Positions 1-7,920 of a DNA stretch of 64,000 nucleotides are shown here, piece by piece. How positions within the stretch are numbered: position 1 is the stretch's first letter; every line of letters starts with the position of its first letter. Source of the DNA: JAMXLO01 sp963799415 (lineage in GTDB: Bacteria > Pseudomonadota > Alphaproteobacteria > Acetobacterales > Acetobacteraceae); the NCBI GenBank assembly GCA_963799415.1, contig CAWCXI010000027.1, forward strand, positions 1 through 64,000. Reading direction: 5' to 3'. A model generated the notes under the pieces. The model saw nothing but the letters and a program-made list of their open reading frames with translations, made no database searches and had not been told where the DNA came from. A program made the translations under genes and the position numbers.

Positions 1-106
1 ATCGGACGGTGCCGACAGCCGCAGCAGTGACACCGATCTGCGTTTGCGATAAAGCAAACCCGCCGCGCTTCGATTGCATCCTGCGCGGTGTCACAGCACG
101 ATAACT

Positions 107-146
107 AGCCCCGCTCTGGCCCCCAAGCTTGCGCGGGGCTTTTTCT
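107..146 (+). terminator. Intrinsic terminator-like hairpin
   Basis: The arms AGCCCCGC and GCGGGGCT enclose a loop of about 17 bases and are followed by a T-rich tract. The first 260 bases hold no gene I can support, so the transcript ended here would come from outside the window. Confidence 0.6.
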
Positions 147-264
147 TAAAGGGCCGCGCACCCGGCCGTTCGATCGCTGCCGACGGCAACATTGCCCTTT
201 CGTCGCGACGTGGCGTGAGCGCATAGGGGGCCATTCGACCGCGCCGGCCGAACGTGTCCACGGC

Positions 265-675
265 ATGGACACCGGAGTGTCGCGCGCAGTGTCCGACACG
301 GCCACAACGCATCGCCAATCAGCCGATGGCTGCGGGCCATACTCGCGGCCTGGGAAGCTTGCGCTGGTGAACGGCAGCACGGCCGAGGGCCGGTTCCTGG
401 CCAAAGCAACGGCGGAACTGACCGCCTTCGTTGGCGGTTCGCCGTCAATCATCCAGGCAAAGCTGATCTCGCAGGCGGCGCGTTTGTCGTTGCGGCTGCA
501 TCTCATGGACACCCGCTCAATCGCGGATGCCGAGTACGCGGAACGCTGCGCAAAGCAGTATTTGGCCTAGCATGGCGCCTACTGCCGGACGCTGGCGCAG
601 ATAGCGTCATCAGCGAAGGGAGCGAAGAAGCCGGCTGCCACGTCGTTCGCTGAGCTGATCGCCGAGGCGTCATGA
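265..675 (+). pseudogene. Small-terminase-like phage protein with in-frame amber codon
   Basis: The frame runs from ATG 265 to TGA 673-675 but is interrupted by TAG at 568-570. The codons around it read Q-Y-L-A-stop-H-G-A-Y, and after the stop the same frame continues for 34 more codons with unchanged character (RTLAQI, then an A/K-rich stretch). From memory, proteins encoded just before this terminase type carry a Trp after the YLA motif, so TGG to TAG is the simplest explanation. The final TGA overlaps the start of the large-terminase frame (ATGA), which shows the two were translationally coupled. The small-terminase role is inferred from position only. Start codon uncertain. Confidence 0.55.
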
Positions 676-1433
676 CGCCTGACATCATCGAGTTCATGGA
701 GAGCGACCGGTTTCTAGGCCAGCGCTTTGCTGGGCCGAGCTGGTCGACGTGGAAGACGATACTGAAAGCCACGTACTGCCTGCCGATGACGGAACACCAG
801 ACTGCGGTTTTTGGTGAACTGACGGGCGGTAGGACGCCACCCGGGCGTCGGCCGCGCGTGTTGGTCATTGACGCGCACCGGCGCGCCGCAAAGTCCACTA
901 CGGCGTCGTTGATTGGCACATTCAGTGCAGTGACCGACCATCGTTCGAAGATGCGAGCCGGCGAGCGCGCCAGCACGTTGATAATGGCCACTGACCGTTT
1001 ACAGGCTGGCATCATCTTGGGCTTTGTGCGCGGCTACTTTGATAGCAACCCATTGCTGCAACGGCTGATTGAGCGCGAGACGCGCGATGGCCTGCAGTTA
1101 ACGAACGCCAGCGAGATTGTCGTCCAGACGGCAGACTTTCGTTCCATACGCGGAAAGTCAGTCTGCTGCGCGATCTTGGACGAGGCGGCATACATCGCCG
1201 ACGAGAACAGCGCGAACCCTGATGTAGAGATATATCGCGCACTATGACGATGCGGCCTGATGCCATGATCGTGCTGATAAGCACGCCGCGAGCGCAGAGT
1301 GGGTTGTTCCATCAGATGGTTAGGGACAACTGGGCGAAGGCTGACGGCGATGTTCTGGTGGTCATATCATCGGCGCTAGGACCATATCCGCTTAATCCGA
1401 CATTAGACCCGGAAGATATCAGGCGTGAGTTAG
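672..1433 (+). pseudogene. terL: Phage terminase large subunit, 5' part (frameshifted and IS-interrupted)
   Basis: This encodes the ATPase half of a large terminase, the motor that packages phage DNA. The first 191 codons include a degenerate Walker A-like stretch (AHRRAAKST, where the second terminase at 11.4 kb has GRRGGKS) and a Walker B motif (CAILDEAAY). The frame stops at 1245-1247 after EIYRAL. The continuation (RPDAMIVLISTP) lies in another frame beginning about 1244, so a few bases are missing at about 1242-1250 compared with EILRALGPGMASIPG in the second copy. The frame then runs into an IS1380-family element at 1434. Deleting the IS and one TTAG copy rejoins RRELA to LDPEGG in frame at 3136. 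Confidence 0.85.
1430..1433. repeat. Target-site duplication TTAG, left copy
   Basis: TTAG directly precedes the left end of the IS element at 1434 and is repeated at 3132-3135 directly after its right end. Four bases is the usual duplication size for the IS1380 family. Confidence 0.9.
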
Positions 1434-3131
1434 CCTGGATTTCTCAAACGCGGCAGGTGCATCGGAGCTGCGAATCTGAGAAAATCGTTGTGCAGCAGCG
1501 ACATCTCCATGATCCGAGGCGAGCCCCGATGCGAACAGAGTGTACGCCGAAGCTATTCGAATTTGAAGCGGTTGAGCGACGCGCAGTGGTTGCCGGCTTC
1601 GACGGCGGGAACATCACCTCGAACGCAGGCGCGCTGCTGCTGGGGCAGGTCGACCGTGGCCTCGGACTGGTGCGTCGCTTTGCCAACTGTTTCATCGATC
1701 GGCGCGACCCTCGCTATGTCGAGCATCAGGTGGACATACTGGTGGGACAGCGCATTTTCGGCCTGGCACTGGGGTATGAGGACCTCAACGATCACGATGA
1801 GCTACGCAAAGACCCGACGTTTGCGGTGCTGGCAGGCAAGTTGAGCCCGGTGCTGCGGACCGATTGCGAGGCGTTGGCTGGCAAGAGCACGCTCAATCGC
1901 CTCGAGCACACGCCGCGGCGGCATGCATCGAAGTATCACAAGATCGATTGCGACGGAGCGCAGGTCGATGCGTTGCTGGTCGATCTCTTCCTAGAGGCGT
2001 ATGAGCGTGCGCCCCGCGAAATCGTGCTGGATCTGGACAACACCGACATCCCGCTGCACGGCGGGCAGGAGGGCCGCTTCTTCCACGGTTACTATGACGA
2101 ATACTGCTACCTGCCGCTCTACGTGTTCTGCGATCGACACCTGCTGCTGGCCCGGCAGCGACGTGCGAATGTCGCGGGTAGTGCCGGCGCGGTTGAAGAG
2201 ATAGCGCGCATTGTCGCGCAGATCCGCCAGAAATGGCGGCGGGTGCGTATAATCCTGCGCGCCGACAGCGGCTTCGCCAACGACGAGCTGATGGGGTGGT
2301 GCGAGGCGAACCGCGTCGACTACGTGTTTGGCCTGGCGCGCAATCGCCGCCTGGAGGCAGCGCTGGTGGATCAGCTTGCCACGGCGAAGCGTCTATGTGT
2401 CGCGTCGGGCCAGCCGGCGCGCGTGTTCCGCGACTTCCAGTATCGCACGATAGACAGCTGGGGCCGCACGCGGCGGGTTGTCGGCAAGGCCGAGCACACG
2501 CTGGAGGGCGCCAATCCTCGCTTCGTCGTCACCTCGCTCAAGCGCACCCACACCGCCTATGATGCGCGCGCTCTCTACGAGGATCTCTATTGCGCCCGCG
2601 GAGAGGCTGAGAACCGCATCGGCGAGCAGTTCGAGCTGTTCGCCGATCGCGCCTCGTCGGCCACCCTGCAGGCCAATCAGCTCCGCATGTGGCTCTCGGC
2701 CATGGCCTATGTACTCGTCGACACCTTGCGCCGCGTCGGTCTGCGCCACAGCCAGTTCGCCGATGCCGCCGTCGCCACCATTCGCCGCAAGCTGCTCAAG
2801 CTCGGGGCCCAGGTGCGCACCAGCGTGCGCCGCATCCACTTCGCCATTGCCTCGGGATGCCCGAACAAGATCGAGTTCGAACTCGCCTATCTCTACCTGC
2901 AGCGCGCCTTCAGCTCCGCCTGATCAACCGCCCAGTTGACAGCACCGGCGTCACTTTCCAGCACATTGACGCGCGCCCTGATGGACTCGCATTACGGGTG
3001 ATCGATGGGCGTCACACGCGTGTTCCGCGAACCTCATCGGGCCGCCAGTCAGCCGGAGCGCATACACCACCAGACCGCCTGCTGCCAGCCGCGTTCACCA
3101 TGCGGATCCGCCGGCGTATGAGACATCCAGG
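1434..3131 (+). mobile_element. IS1380-family insertion sequence, complete (1698 bp)
   Basis: The ends form imperfect inverted repeats: CCTGGATTTCTCAAA at 1434-1448 pairs with the complement of TATGAGACATCCAGG at 3117-3131 (13 of 15 positions match). TTAG duplications flank both ends. One transposase gene fills most of the element in an open frame. The element sits inside the large terminase gene in the same orientation, and the host frame is restored by its removal, so it inserted once and has not been rearranged. Confidence 0.93.
1529..2923 (+). CDS. IS1380-family transposase
   Basis: A DDE transposase of 464 residues that moves the surrounding IS. I placed the start at ATG 1529 because the open frame upstream (to 1244) is read-through from the interrupted terminase and is not IS sequence. 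Visible family motifs are FDGGNITSNAG near the N terminus, LGYEDLNDHDELRKDP, the catalytic region around DLDNTDIPLHG, ILRADSGFAN, and the C-terminal RGEAENRIGEQ containing the last acidic residue. Length is normal for the family and no frame damage is seen, so this copy is probably active. Confidence 0.93.
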   Translation: MRTECTPKLFEFEAVERRAVVAGFDGGNITSNAGALLLGQVDRGLGLVRRFANCFIDRRDPRYVEHQVDILVGQRIFGLALGYEDLNDHDELRKDPTFAVLAGKLSPVLRTDCEALAGKSTLNRLEHTPRRHASKYHKIDCDGAQVDALLVDLFLEAYERAPREIVLDLDNTDIPLHGGQEGRFFHGYYDEYCYLPLYVFCDRHLLLARQRRANVAGSAGAVEEIARIVAQIRQKWRRVRIILRADSGFANDELMGWCEANRVDYVFGLARNRRLEAALVDQLATAKRLCVASGQPARVFRDFQYRTIDSWGRTRRVVGKAEHTLEGANPRFVVTSLKRTHTAYDARALYEDLYCARGEAENRIGEQFELFADRASSATLQANQLRMWLSAMAYVLVDTLRRVGLRHSQFADAAVATIRRKLLKLGAQVRTSVRRIHFAIASGCPNKIEFELAYLYLQRAFSSA

Positions 3132-3135
3132 TTAG
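3132..3135. repeat. Target-site duplication TTAG, right copy
   Basis: Second copy of the 4-bp duplication, immediately after the right inverted repeat of the IS1380-family element. Confidence 0.9.
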
Positions 3136-3812
3136 CGCTGGATCCGGAGGGTGGTCGAAGCGAATGGCTCGCCGAGTTCCGTTCCGACATTACAACGCTG
3201 CTTGATAGGGCGGTGGTTGAGAGTTGTGTTGTGCCGGAGCGGCGCGAATTGCCGCCGAGTGGTGGGTTTGTATATGCGGGTTTCTGTGACCCGAGCGGCG
3301 GCTCTAGCGACTCGATGTGCCTCGGTATTGCGCATGCTGAGGTAGGCGAGCTCGGGACGCAGGTAGGTGTGTTGGATGCGTTGATTGAGGCGCGTCCGCC
3401 ATTTGACCCTGATAGCGTTGTGAAGCAGTTTGCGGACATGCTGCGGTCTTATCGGCTTGGCAGTGTGACGGGCGACCGTTACGGCGGCGACTGGCCTGCG
3501 AGCCGGTTTCAAGCGCACGGGATTACTTACGTCGCGGCTGAGAAATCGAAGTCGGAAGTGTATCTTGCGGTGCTGCCACTAATCAACGGCGGACGGATTG
3601 AACTACTCGATAACCCGCGGCTCATAGCCCAGTTCTGCTCGCTTGAGAGACGCGTTGGCAGAGGCACGGGCAGGCAGATAATCGACAGCCCCCCGCGCCA
3701 ACATGACGATCTAAGCAATGTGGCAAGTGGCGCTTTGACGTTGGTTGCTGGGCAGCCTGGTACGATAGCGACGTGGTTGATGTTGGGCGGCATGAGCGTG
3801 GAGCAGGCGTGA
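3136..3812 (+). pseudogene. terL: Phage terminase large subunit, 3' nuclease part
   Basis: Continuation of the interrupted terminase: LDPEGGRSEWLAEFRSD followed by the RNase H-like nuclease domain. The acidic residues expected for the metal site are visible in AGFCDPSGGSSDSM, YGGDWPASRF and QHDDLSNVASGAL. The equivalent stretch of the second terminase reads FVDPSGGVSDAM, YAGEWPRARF and GHDDVANAVAGVL, which supports the assignment. Without the 5' part it could only be translated from an internal GTG at 3213 and would lack the ATPase domain. No other phage morphogenesis gene is recognised directly downstream. Confidence 0.85.
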
Positions 3813-3837
3813 GCTGCGATGCAAGGGAGAAGTAAGG

Positions 3838-4461
3838 ATGTATTTCACTGACGCTTATTACGTAAGCCCCGGCGCGAGGGCGAAGGGCTATGCGACGTGG
3901 GATGAGTTGCCGAAGAAGCTAGACGCGTTGCCCGGCATCTTGCCGAGGCTGGACGCAGTAGAGCGAGCGATCTGCATCATGGCGGGGGCAGCGGACGATC
4001 CGGGTGATGACGACGGCCAGGGTGCGGCGGATGCGGCGCCGGACATGGACTATTCGCCGGCCAACGAGCGCGATCGTGTAGCAGGCGCGCGGGAGTTTCA
4101 AAACGCGAAGAACGACGTCCCGAACCGCCGCGCCGATGGCACTGGCGACAGCGACGCATCGGTTCCCGCGCCAGTGACGCCTGTGGACATCAACGGCAAG
4201 TGGAAGGCCTGGCGTCGCGACAATGAGAGCACGACGGGCGGCAGCCAATCGGTTGAGCCGAACAGCAAGCGCGCCGAGAGCTACGTCGGCGGCAACCAGG
4301 CCGGTACGATTTCCGGCAACACGTCGCGAACGGCGTCGACGCTGAACATGGGTCGGACGTTTGGCGTGACGGCTGACGCAATCGGTCCTGGCCACAATGC
4401 GTTTGGCGTAACCACGGGCAACATTGCCTACGTATCCAGCAAGTGGGAGGCGAGACGGTGA
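3838..4461 (+). CDS. Hypothetical phage-region protein, 207 aa
   Basis: Not recognised. The start at ATG 3838 is preceded by a good ribosome-binding site (GTAAGG). The N terminus is rich in aromatic residues (MYFTDAYYVSPGARAKGY), the middle is acidic and disordered-looking (ADDPGDDDGQGAAD), and the C-terminal half is rich in Gly, Ser, Thr and Asn with repeated G-N motifs (VGGNQAGTISGN, FGVTADAIGPGHNAFGV). The stop overlaps a GTG start for the next gene (GTGA), so the two form a coupled pair just downstream of terL. Position suggests a virion or head-assembly component, but nothing in the sequence proves it. Confidence 0.6.
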   Translation: MYFTDAYYVSPGARAKGYATWDELPKKLDALPGILPRLDAVERAICIMAGAADDPGDDDGQGAADAAPDMDYSPANERDRVAGAREFQNAKNDVPNRRADGTGDSDASVPAPVTPVDINGKWKAWRRDNESTTGGSQSVEPNSKRAESYVGGNQAGTISGNTSRTASTLNMGRTFGVTADAIGPGHNAFGVTTGNIAYVSSKWEARR

Positions 4462-5237
4462 GCGGCGACGTAATCGGCCTGTCGCAGCCGGATAGGGCGT
4501 ATCCGCGAACGCCTGAGTGGAAGGCGATGGAGGAGGCTAACGCTGCAGCGATGCAGAGGATGACGGCGGCGTTAGCGGCGAGGAATGGCGGAGGTTACGC
4601 CCCTGATGCGTCACCGGTTGCTGGCGAGGCTGCTGAGCCTGTTCTTAGCTTGGCAGAGGCCAAAGCGGCGCATGCGGCGGCCACCGCGAAGTTGGTGTTG
4701 GTACAAGAAGCGCGACAGCGTGCGCACGATAGGTTGGCTGCGCTCGAAAGAGACGCGGCGCGGTTCGCCACGCTAGACGACAGGATACGTCGCACGCTGA
4801 TTGAGCGCTCGTATTCCGACTCGCCTGATGATGAGTTGCCGATCGCCGACAGGGTAGCGTTGGACGAGAGGGCGCGGCTGATTGAGCGCACTTCGCAGGC
4901 GACACGTGCGGTTGGCCTGATGGACGAGGAGTTTCGCGCGGCCGAGCTAGAGGAACAATCGACTGACCGGTCTGTGAGAGCAGCGGCGAGCCATTGTCTC
5001 ATGGCCGATGCGGAGCGGAAGGCAGAGCGGGTGGCCGCGCTGATGGCGGAACTGGTGTCTGAGCTACAGGACATCAAATCGCTGGCCGATGCGAACTTGC
5101 CGGGCATGCATGGTGCTGTGGCGTTGCCGCCTGCAGCTGTGCTGGCGCTGAACACGCCGTTGCCGGAGCTTGGCCGCGACTTGCAGCGCGAGCAGGCGCT
5201 GCGTGTTGAGCACGCGCGATTGATGGCAGATGACTGA
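4458..5237 (+). CDS. Hypothetical coiled-coil-like phage-region protein, 259 aa
   Basis: Not recognised. I chose GTG 4458, which overlaps the previous stop as GTGA and has GGGAGG nine bases upstream; GTG 4443 is also open. From about residue 60 to 220 the sequence is dense in Ala, Glu, Arg and Leu (AEAKAAHAAATAKLVLVQEA, AALMAELVSELQDIKSLAD), consistent with long helices or coiled coil. It carries no signal peptide or membrane segment. A scaffold or portal-adjacent role would fit the position, but this is a guess. Confidence 0.6.
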   Translation: MSGDVIGLSQPDRAYPRTPEWKAMEEANAAAMQRMTAALAARNGGGYAPDASPVAGEAAEPVLSLAEAKAAHAAATAKLVLVQEARQRAHDRLAALERDAARFATLDDRIRRTLIERSYSDSPDDELPIADRVALDERARLIERTSQATRAVGLMDEEFRAAELEEQSTDRSVRAAASHCLMADAERKAERVAALMAELVSELQDIKSLADANLPGMHGAVALPPAAVLALNTPLPELGRDLQREQALRVEHARLMADD

Positions 5238-5635
5238 CATTCACGTCGACCGCTATGTCCTTAGCGCCGCAGAGGGGCGGGCTTCAGCCGGGGGAAGTGT
5301 CGAGACGTGTTACCCCGGCACAGATGCATCCCGCCCCTCCCGTGTGGTCACCGAGCGGAGCGGCGAAATGTCGGTGACACCTATTCGTATCCGGCGCGGC
5401 GGGTTTCTCCTTCCCTGGGCTTGGCCGCTTGTCCCCGCGTGGCCTGCGCGGGGGACACCTATTCGAGCCGGAGTGGCGTTTCGACATTGCCGCCATTCGG
5501 AACCCACGGCGGGGAGTGGACCGCTCGGGTTCCCATTTATCTGGGCCGGCGGGCCCCCCCTGTTCCCGGCTATTGCCGCTGCGGCGGGCGGTCCGGTCCC
5601 GGATCCGCCGCACCACCCCATGAGGATTTGAGCGA
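5238..5635. other. Gap: no gene I can support
   Basis: A very GC-rich stretch of about 400 bases with several near-repeats around GGGGACACCTATTCG and GGTGACACCTATTCG (5378-5466). A frame open on the plus strand from 5230 to 5631 gives a Pro/Trp-rich protein without a credible composition or start. I see no promoter-like element. Confidence 0.4.
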
Positions 5636-6004
5636 ATGAGCGGCAGCTTAGGCCAATTGCCGGCGCAGGTTTTTCAGAACATCAGCGAGTTCGGATTGGC
5701 GGGCGCCACTGCGCTGGCGACGGTGCAACAGAGAGGTGCTGATAGCAGCGCCGCGCTGAGCTACTATTCCGCCGTTGTATCGGCGCTCGTCGCGATTGCC
5801 GGCGAGACCGTCTCCATTCCGACGTTCGGCCAATTCGCGAGCGTGAACTACACGTATGGCATAGGCACCATGCCGTCGCCTGCGTCTAAAGCCACCGTCA
5901 GCAAATGGGTCTACGGCAACGCGGTGCTGCCACCGATCGCAGCCGTGGGTGCGGTTGTGCTCTACGGCATCGCGACACTGCCGCCGCTACGTGTGTTGCA
6001 CTGA
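5636..6004 (+). CDS. Hypothetical phage-region protein, 122 aa
   Basis: Not recognised. ATG 5636 has GAGGA-type sequence upstream. The protein has two moderately hydrophobic stretches (ALSYYSAVVSALVAIAG near residue 40 and VLPPIAAVGAVVLYGIATLP near the C terminus), so it may be membrane-associated. It opens a run of very short genes (5636-6635); the next four each start at or within two bases of the previous stop. Confidence 0.5.
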   Translation: MSGSLGQLPAQVFQNISEFGLAGATALATVQQRGADSSAALSYYSAVVSALVAIAGETVSIPTFGQFASVNYTYGIGTMPSPASKATVSKWVYGNAVLPPIAAVGAVVLYGIATLPPLRVLH

Positions 6005-6005
6005 C

Positions 6006-6176
6006 ATGACGCTTAAGGCCAAGACGGTGCCGGCGCACAAGCAGCGTCGGGCACATGCGCAGAGCCACGGCGACCACAAGCAGGCCGAACGCTGGCAGCA
6101 GGCGCAGAAGCGAGTTGCCGAACGCCACCGGGCGGAACGTGAGGCGCAAGAGATGAAGCCGGAGCGGCTGGCGTGA
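6006..6176 (+). CDS. Small basic phage-region protein, 56 aa
   Basis: ATG 6006 lies one base after the preceding stop. The product is strongly basic and polar (AHKQRRAHAQSHGDHKQAER), predicted largely helical, with no hydrophobic segment. Nucleic-acid binding is possible but not shown. Its TGA (6174-6176) overlaps the GTG of the next gene. Confidence 0.5.
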   Translation: MTLKAKTVPAHKQRRAHAQSHGDHKQAERWQQAQKRVAERHRAEREAQEMKPERLA

Positions 6177-6346
6177 CCAAGCTCGGGCGCAAGCGCAGCC
6201 GGCGCATCGGCCAGCGTATGGCGGCCAGCACCAGGCCACAGGCGGCGATATCAGCGCGCCAATCGCGGACTGACCGGCAACAGGCATGGGCGCGGACGCA
6301 GACGCTGCTAATGGCGCGCACGACCAAGCCGCCGGAGACGACGTGA
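6173..6346 (+). CDS. Small basic phage-region protein, 57 aa
   Basis: GTG 6173 overlaps the preceding TGA by four bases (GTGA). The product is Arg/Gln/Thr-rich (KLGRKRSRRIGQRMAAST) and ends in KPPETT. Its TGA again overlaps a GTG start. The GTGA arrangement, used twice in a row, makes coupled translation the best evidence that these short frames are genes. Confidence 0.45.
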   Translation: MTKLGRKRSRRIGQRMAASTRPQAAISARQSRTDRQQAWARTQTLLMARTTKPPETT

Positions 6347-6555
6347 CCGAGGACCAGGAGGCGCTCGTCGAGCAGACGCTGCGCGCTCTCGTGGACCTTC
6401 CGGACGCATTCGCCTGCCAGCATGTGATGCTGACGATCTGTTTCAATCTGTGGTGCATGACACGCTGGGATAACTGGCCGCAGTTCGCAGCAAAGGTGCA
6501 GCGCGAACTGGAGCAGGCGGCCGCGCTGCATTCCGAGCCAATGGGCCACGCATGA
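6343..6555 (+). CDS. Small phage-region protein, 70 aa
   Basis: GTG 6343 overlaps the preceding stop (GTGA), and its own TGA overlaps the next ATG (ATGA). The sequence has a compact folded look with conserved-type residues: acidic N terminus (TEDQEALVEQTLRALVDLP), two Cys and several Trp (FNLWCMTRWDNWPQF). No family recognised. Confidence 0.5.
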   Translation: MTEDQEALVEQTLRALVDLPDAFACQHVMLTICFNLWCMTRWDNWPQFAAKVQRELEQAAALHSEPMGHA

Positions 6556-6635
6556 AGCCGCGCGCCGTGATGTGGCTCGTGATCGGTCTGGTTGCCGTAA
6601 GCTATGCCCGCCTGTTGGTACTAATCACGCGCTAA
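6552..6635 (+). CDS. 27-aa single-pass membrane peptide
   Basis: ATG 6552 overlaps the preceding TGA (ATGA). Almost the whole peptide is one hydrophobic segment (VMWLVIGLVAVSYARLLVLI) with basic residues at both ends. Last member of the coupled cassette. A holin-like or spanin-like role is possible by position in a prophage, but there is no motif for it. Confidence 0.4.
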   Translation: MKPRAVMWLVIGLVAVSYARLLVLITR

Positions 6636-6651
6636 GACTTAGATATGTCGT

Positions 6652-6762
6652 TCATACAGGACCGATGATGATACGGTTTGCCGGATCGGTCGCCAAGTAG
6701 ATCACCATGCCGAGGATGGCGATGACGACAGCAGCCAGGATCAGATAGATGTAGTGGCTCAC
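6652..6762 (-). CDS. 36-aa single-pass membrane peptide
   Basis: On the minus strand, GTG 6762 opens a frame reading SHYIYLILAAVVIAILGMVI then a short polar tail ending NRIIIGPV. It is hydrophobic with a clear membrane helix and a plausible short cytoplasmic or periplasmic tail. It converges on the 27-aa membrane peptide 17 bases away. No ribosome-binding site strong enough to prove it. Confidence 0.35.
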   Translation of the reverse strand: MSHYIYLILAAVVIAILGMVIYLATDPANRIIIGPV

Positions 6763-6913
6763 ACGCGCTTACAGTAGCACGAAAGGCATCCGCGCTCAAA
6801 ATTTGCAGTGTATCAAATTAACTAACCCGGTCGGTTTAGACCCATGTGCTAAGTCGACTCGTAGCTAGGCACTACACTACGTTTGGCCCCACGTTGTTGT
6901 TTCCCCGTCCTTC

Positions 6914-6946
6914 AAGCCTGCTCCCCCCGGGGGGCAGGCTTTTTTT
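6914..6946. terminator. Strong intrinsic terminator
   Basis: Stem AGCCTGC-TCCCC pairs with GGGG-GCAGGCT and is followed by seven T on the plus strand. The complement also has A-rich flank, so it may serve both strands. It lies directly after the stop codon of the minus-strand PIN-domain gene and downstream of the plus-strand phage cassette. Confidence 0.8.
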
Positions 6947-6947
6947 G

Positions 6948-7424
6948 CTATCTCAGTAGATGAACCTGCAGTCCTTCCTGTTCCGCTGCCGTTTGTAGAT
7001 CTTTGTCGGCAGTTACGAGGACAGTTTGGGAGTCTCCAGCCATTCGAGAGAAATAGCCCATTTTTACGCTGAGGATCTGGAATGCATCGGAAAAGTCGAG
7101 GGCCGGGTGTTTGCGGCACATCTCCTGGACCTTACCGAAGATAAGGGGATCGGTGAAATTAATATCACGGATATCACGCGTGCGCGCGCCGAACTCAGCC
7201 ACCAACCTAAGACCTAGGTCATGATATTGTTCCTCGGTAATCTCTCGTCGATATTTGAATTTCACCTTGAGGACGCTTAGAGCCTCAAAGAAGCAGAAGG
7301 GGGTTGTATACCAATTGGCATGTCCCCGAAGGTACTCGCGAAGCTCGCTGCTGCCTCGCTCCTCTATGTATAGTTTCACCAATGCAGATGCGTCGAGGCA
7401 ATGCGTCCGAACTGCCGTGGACAT
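6948..7424 (-). CDS. PIN-domain protein (VapC-like putative RNase)
   Basis: A 158-residue protein with the PIN fold pattern: an Asp in the first strand (CLDASALVKLY), a Glu following a hydrophobic helix (FCFFEALSVLK), and two more acidic positions (ALDFSDAFQIL; VLVTADKDL). PIN proteins are metal-dependent RNases, often toxins of toxin-antitoxin systems. I chose ATG 7424 because GGGAGG lies just upstream and homology starts there; the frame is open further up. No antitoxin gene precedes it on its own strand. A small ribbon-helix-helix-like gene lies divergently 137 bases away. A strong terminator follows the stop. Confidence 0.75.
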   Translation of the reverse strand: MSTAVRTHCLDASALVKLYIEERGSSELREYLRGHANWYTTPFCFFEALSVLKVKFKYRREITEEQYHDLGLRLVAEFGARTRDIRDINFTDPLIFGKVQEMCRKHPALDFSDAFQILSVKMGYFSRMAGDSQTVLVTADKDLQTAAEQEGLQVHLLR

Positions 7425-7561
7425 GAAATCCTCCCAGGGGCCATTCCGCCGCCGTCGGTAAGCATAGCGCCAGGCCGAACTGGCGGGCATAGCAGGCGCG
7501 TGCAACGGCTGGCGCTGCCGGGCTAAACTTGTTTAGTAGCGCAATAACACAGGAAGTTGTA

Positions 7562-7732
7562 ATGCCACCGAAGAAGAAGGCTGCGCCCAAGAAGGACCGC
7601 CGCATTGCGCTCGTGATAACGGAAGCTGAACTAGCCGCGCTGGACGCTTGGCGGGCCAGGAACCACGTCTGGAGCCGTAGCGCCGCCATACGCTGGCTAG
7701 TGGCCGAAGGCATCGCCAGACGCAAGGCTTAG
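7562..7732 (+). CDS. Small ribbon-helix-helix-like DNA-binding protein, 56 aa
   Basis: ATG 7562 has AGGAAG seven bases upstream. A Lys-rich N terminus (PPKKKAAPKKDRR) leads into a short strand IALVIT and two helices (EAELAALDAWRAR and SRSAAIRWLVAEGIA), the strand-helix-helix order of Arc/MetJ-type proteins. It could autoregulate the divergent pair it forms with the PIN-domain gene, or act as its antitoxin. Alternatively it is an independent phage-region regulator. Confidence 0.55.
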   Translation: MPPKKKAAPKKDRRIALVITEAELAALDAWRARNHVWSRSAAIRWLVAEGIARRKA

Positions 7733-7920
7733 GGCGACCACAGACCTCGCGTCGGTCAATCTCTCCGCCGCCCAGGGGGGATCAACCCCTACTCGAACAG
7801 CACAATCCGACGCACCGGCCGACTAGTGACTCCCTCGATGCCGGTCAACAGCTCGACCCGCCCTGCCCGGCCGCCACAGCCATCGTGGCACGTACTGCTG
7901 CTGCCCGAATCCGCCTAAGG

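Noticed and set aside
5230..5631. Plus-strand frame of 133 codons in the 5.2-5.6 kb gap
   Set aside because: Pro/Trp-rich, no ribosome-binding site, several frames equally open in this very GC-rich stretch.
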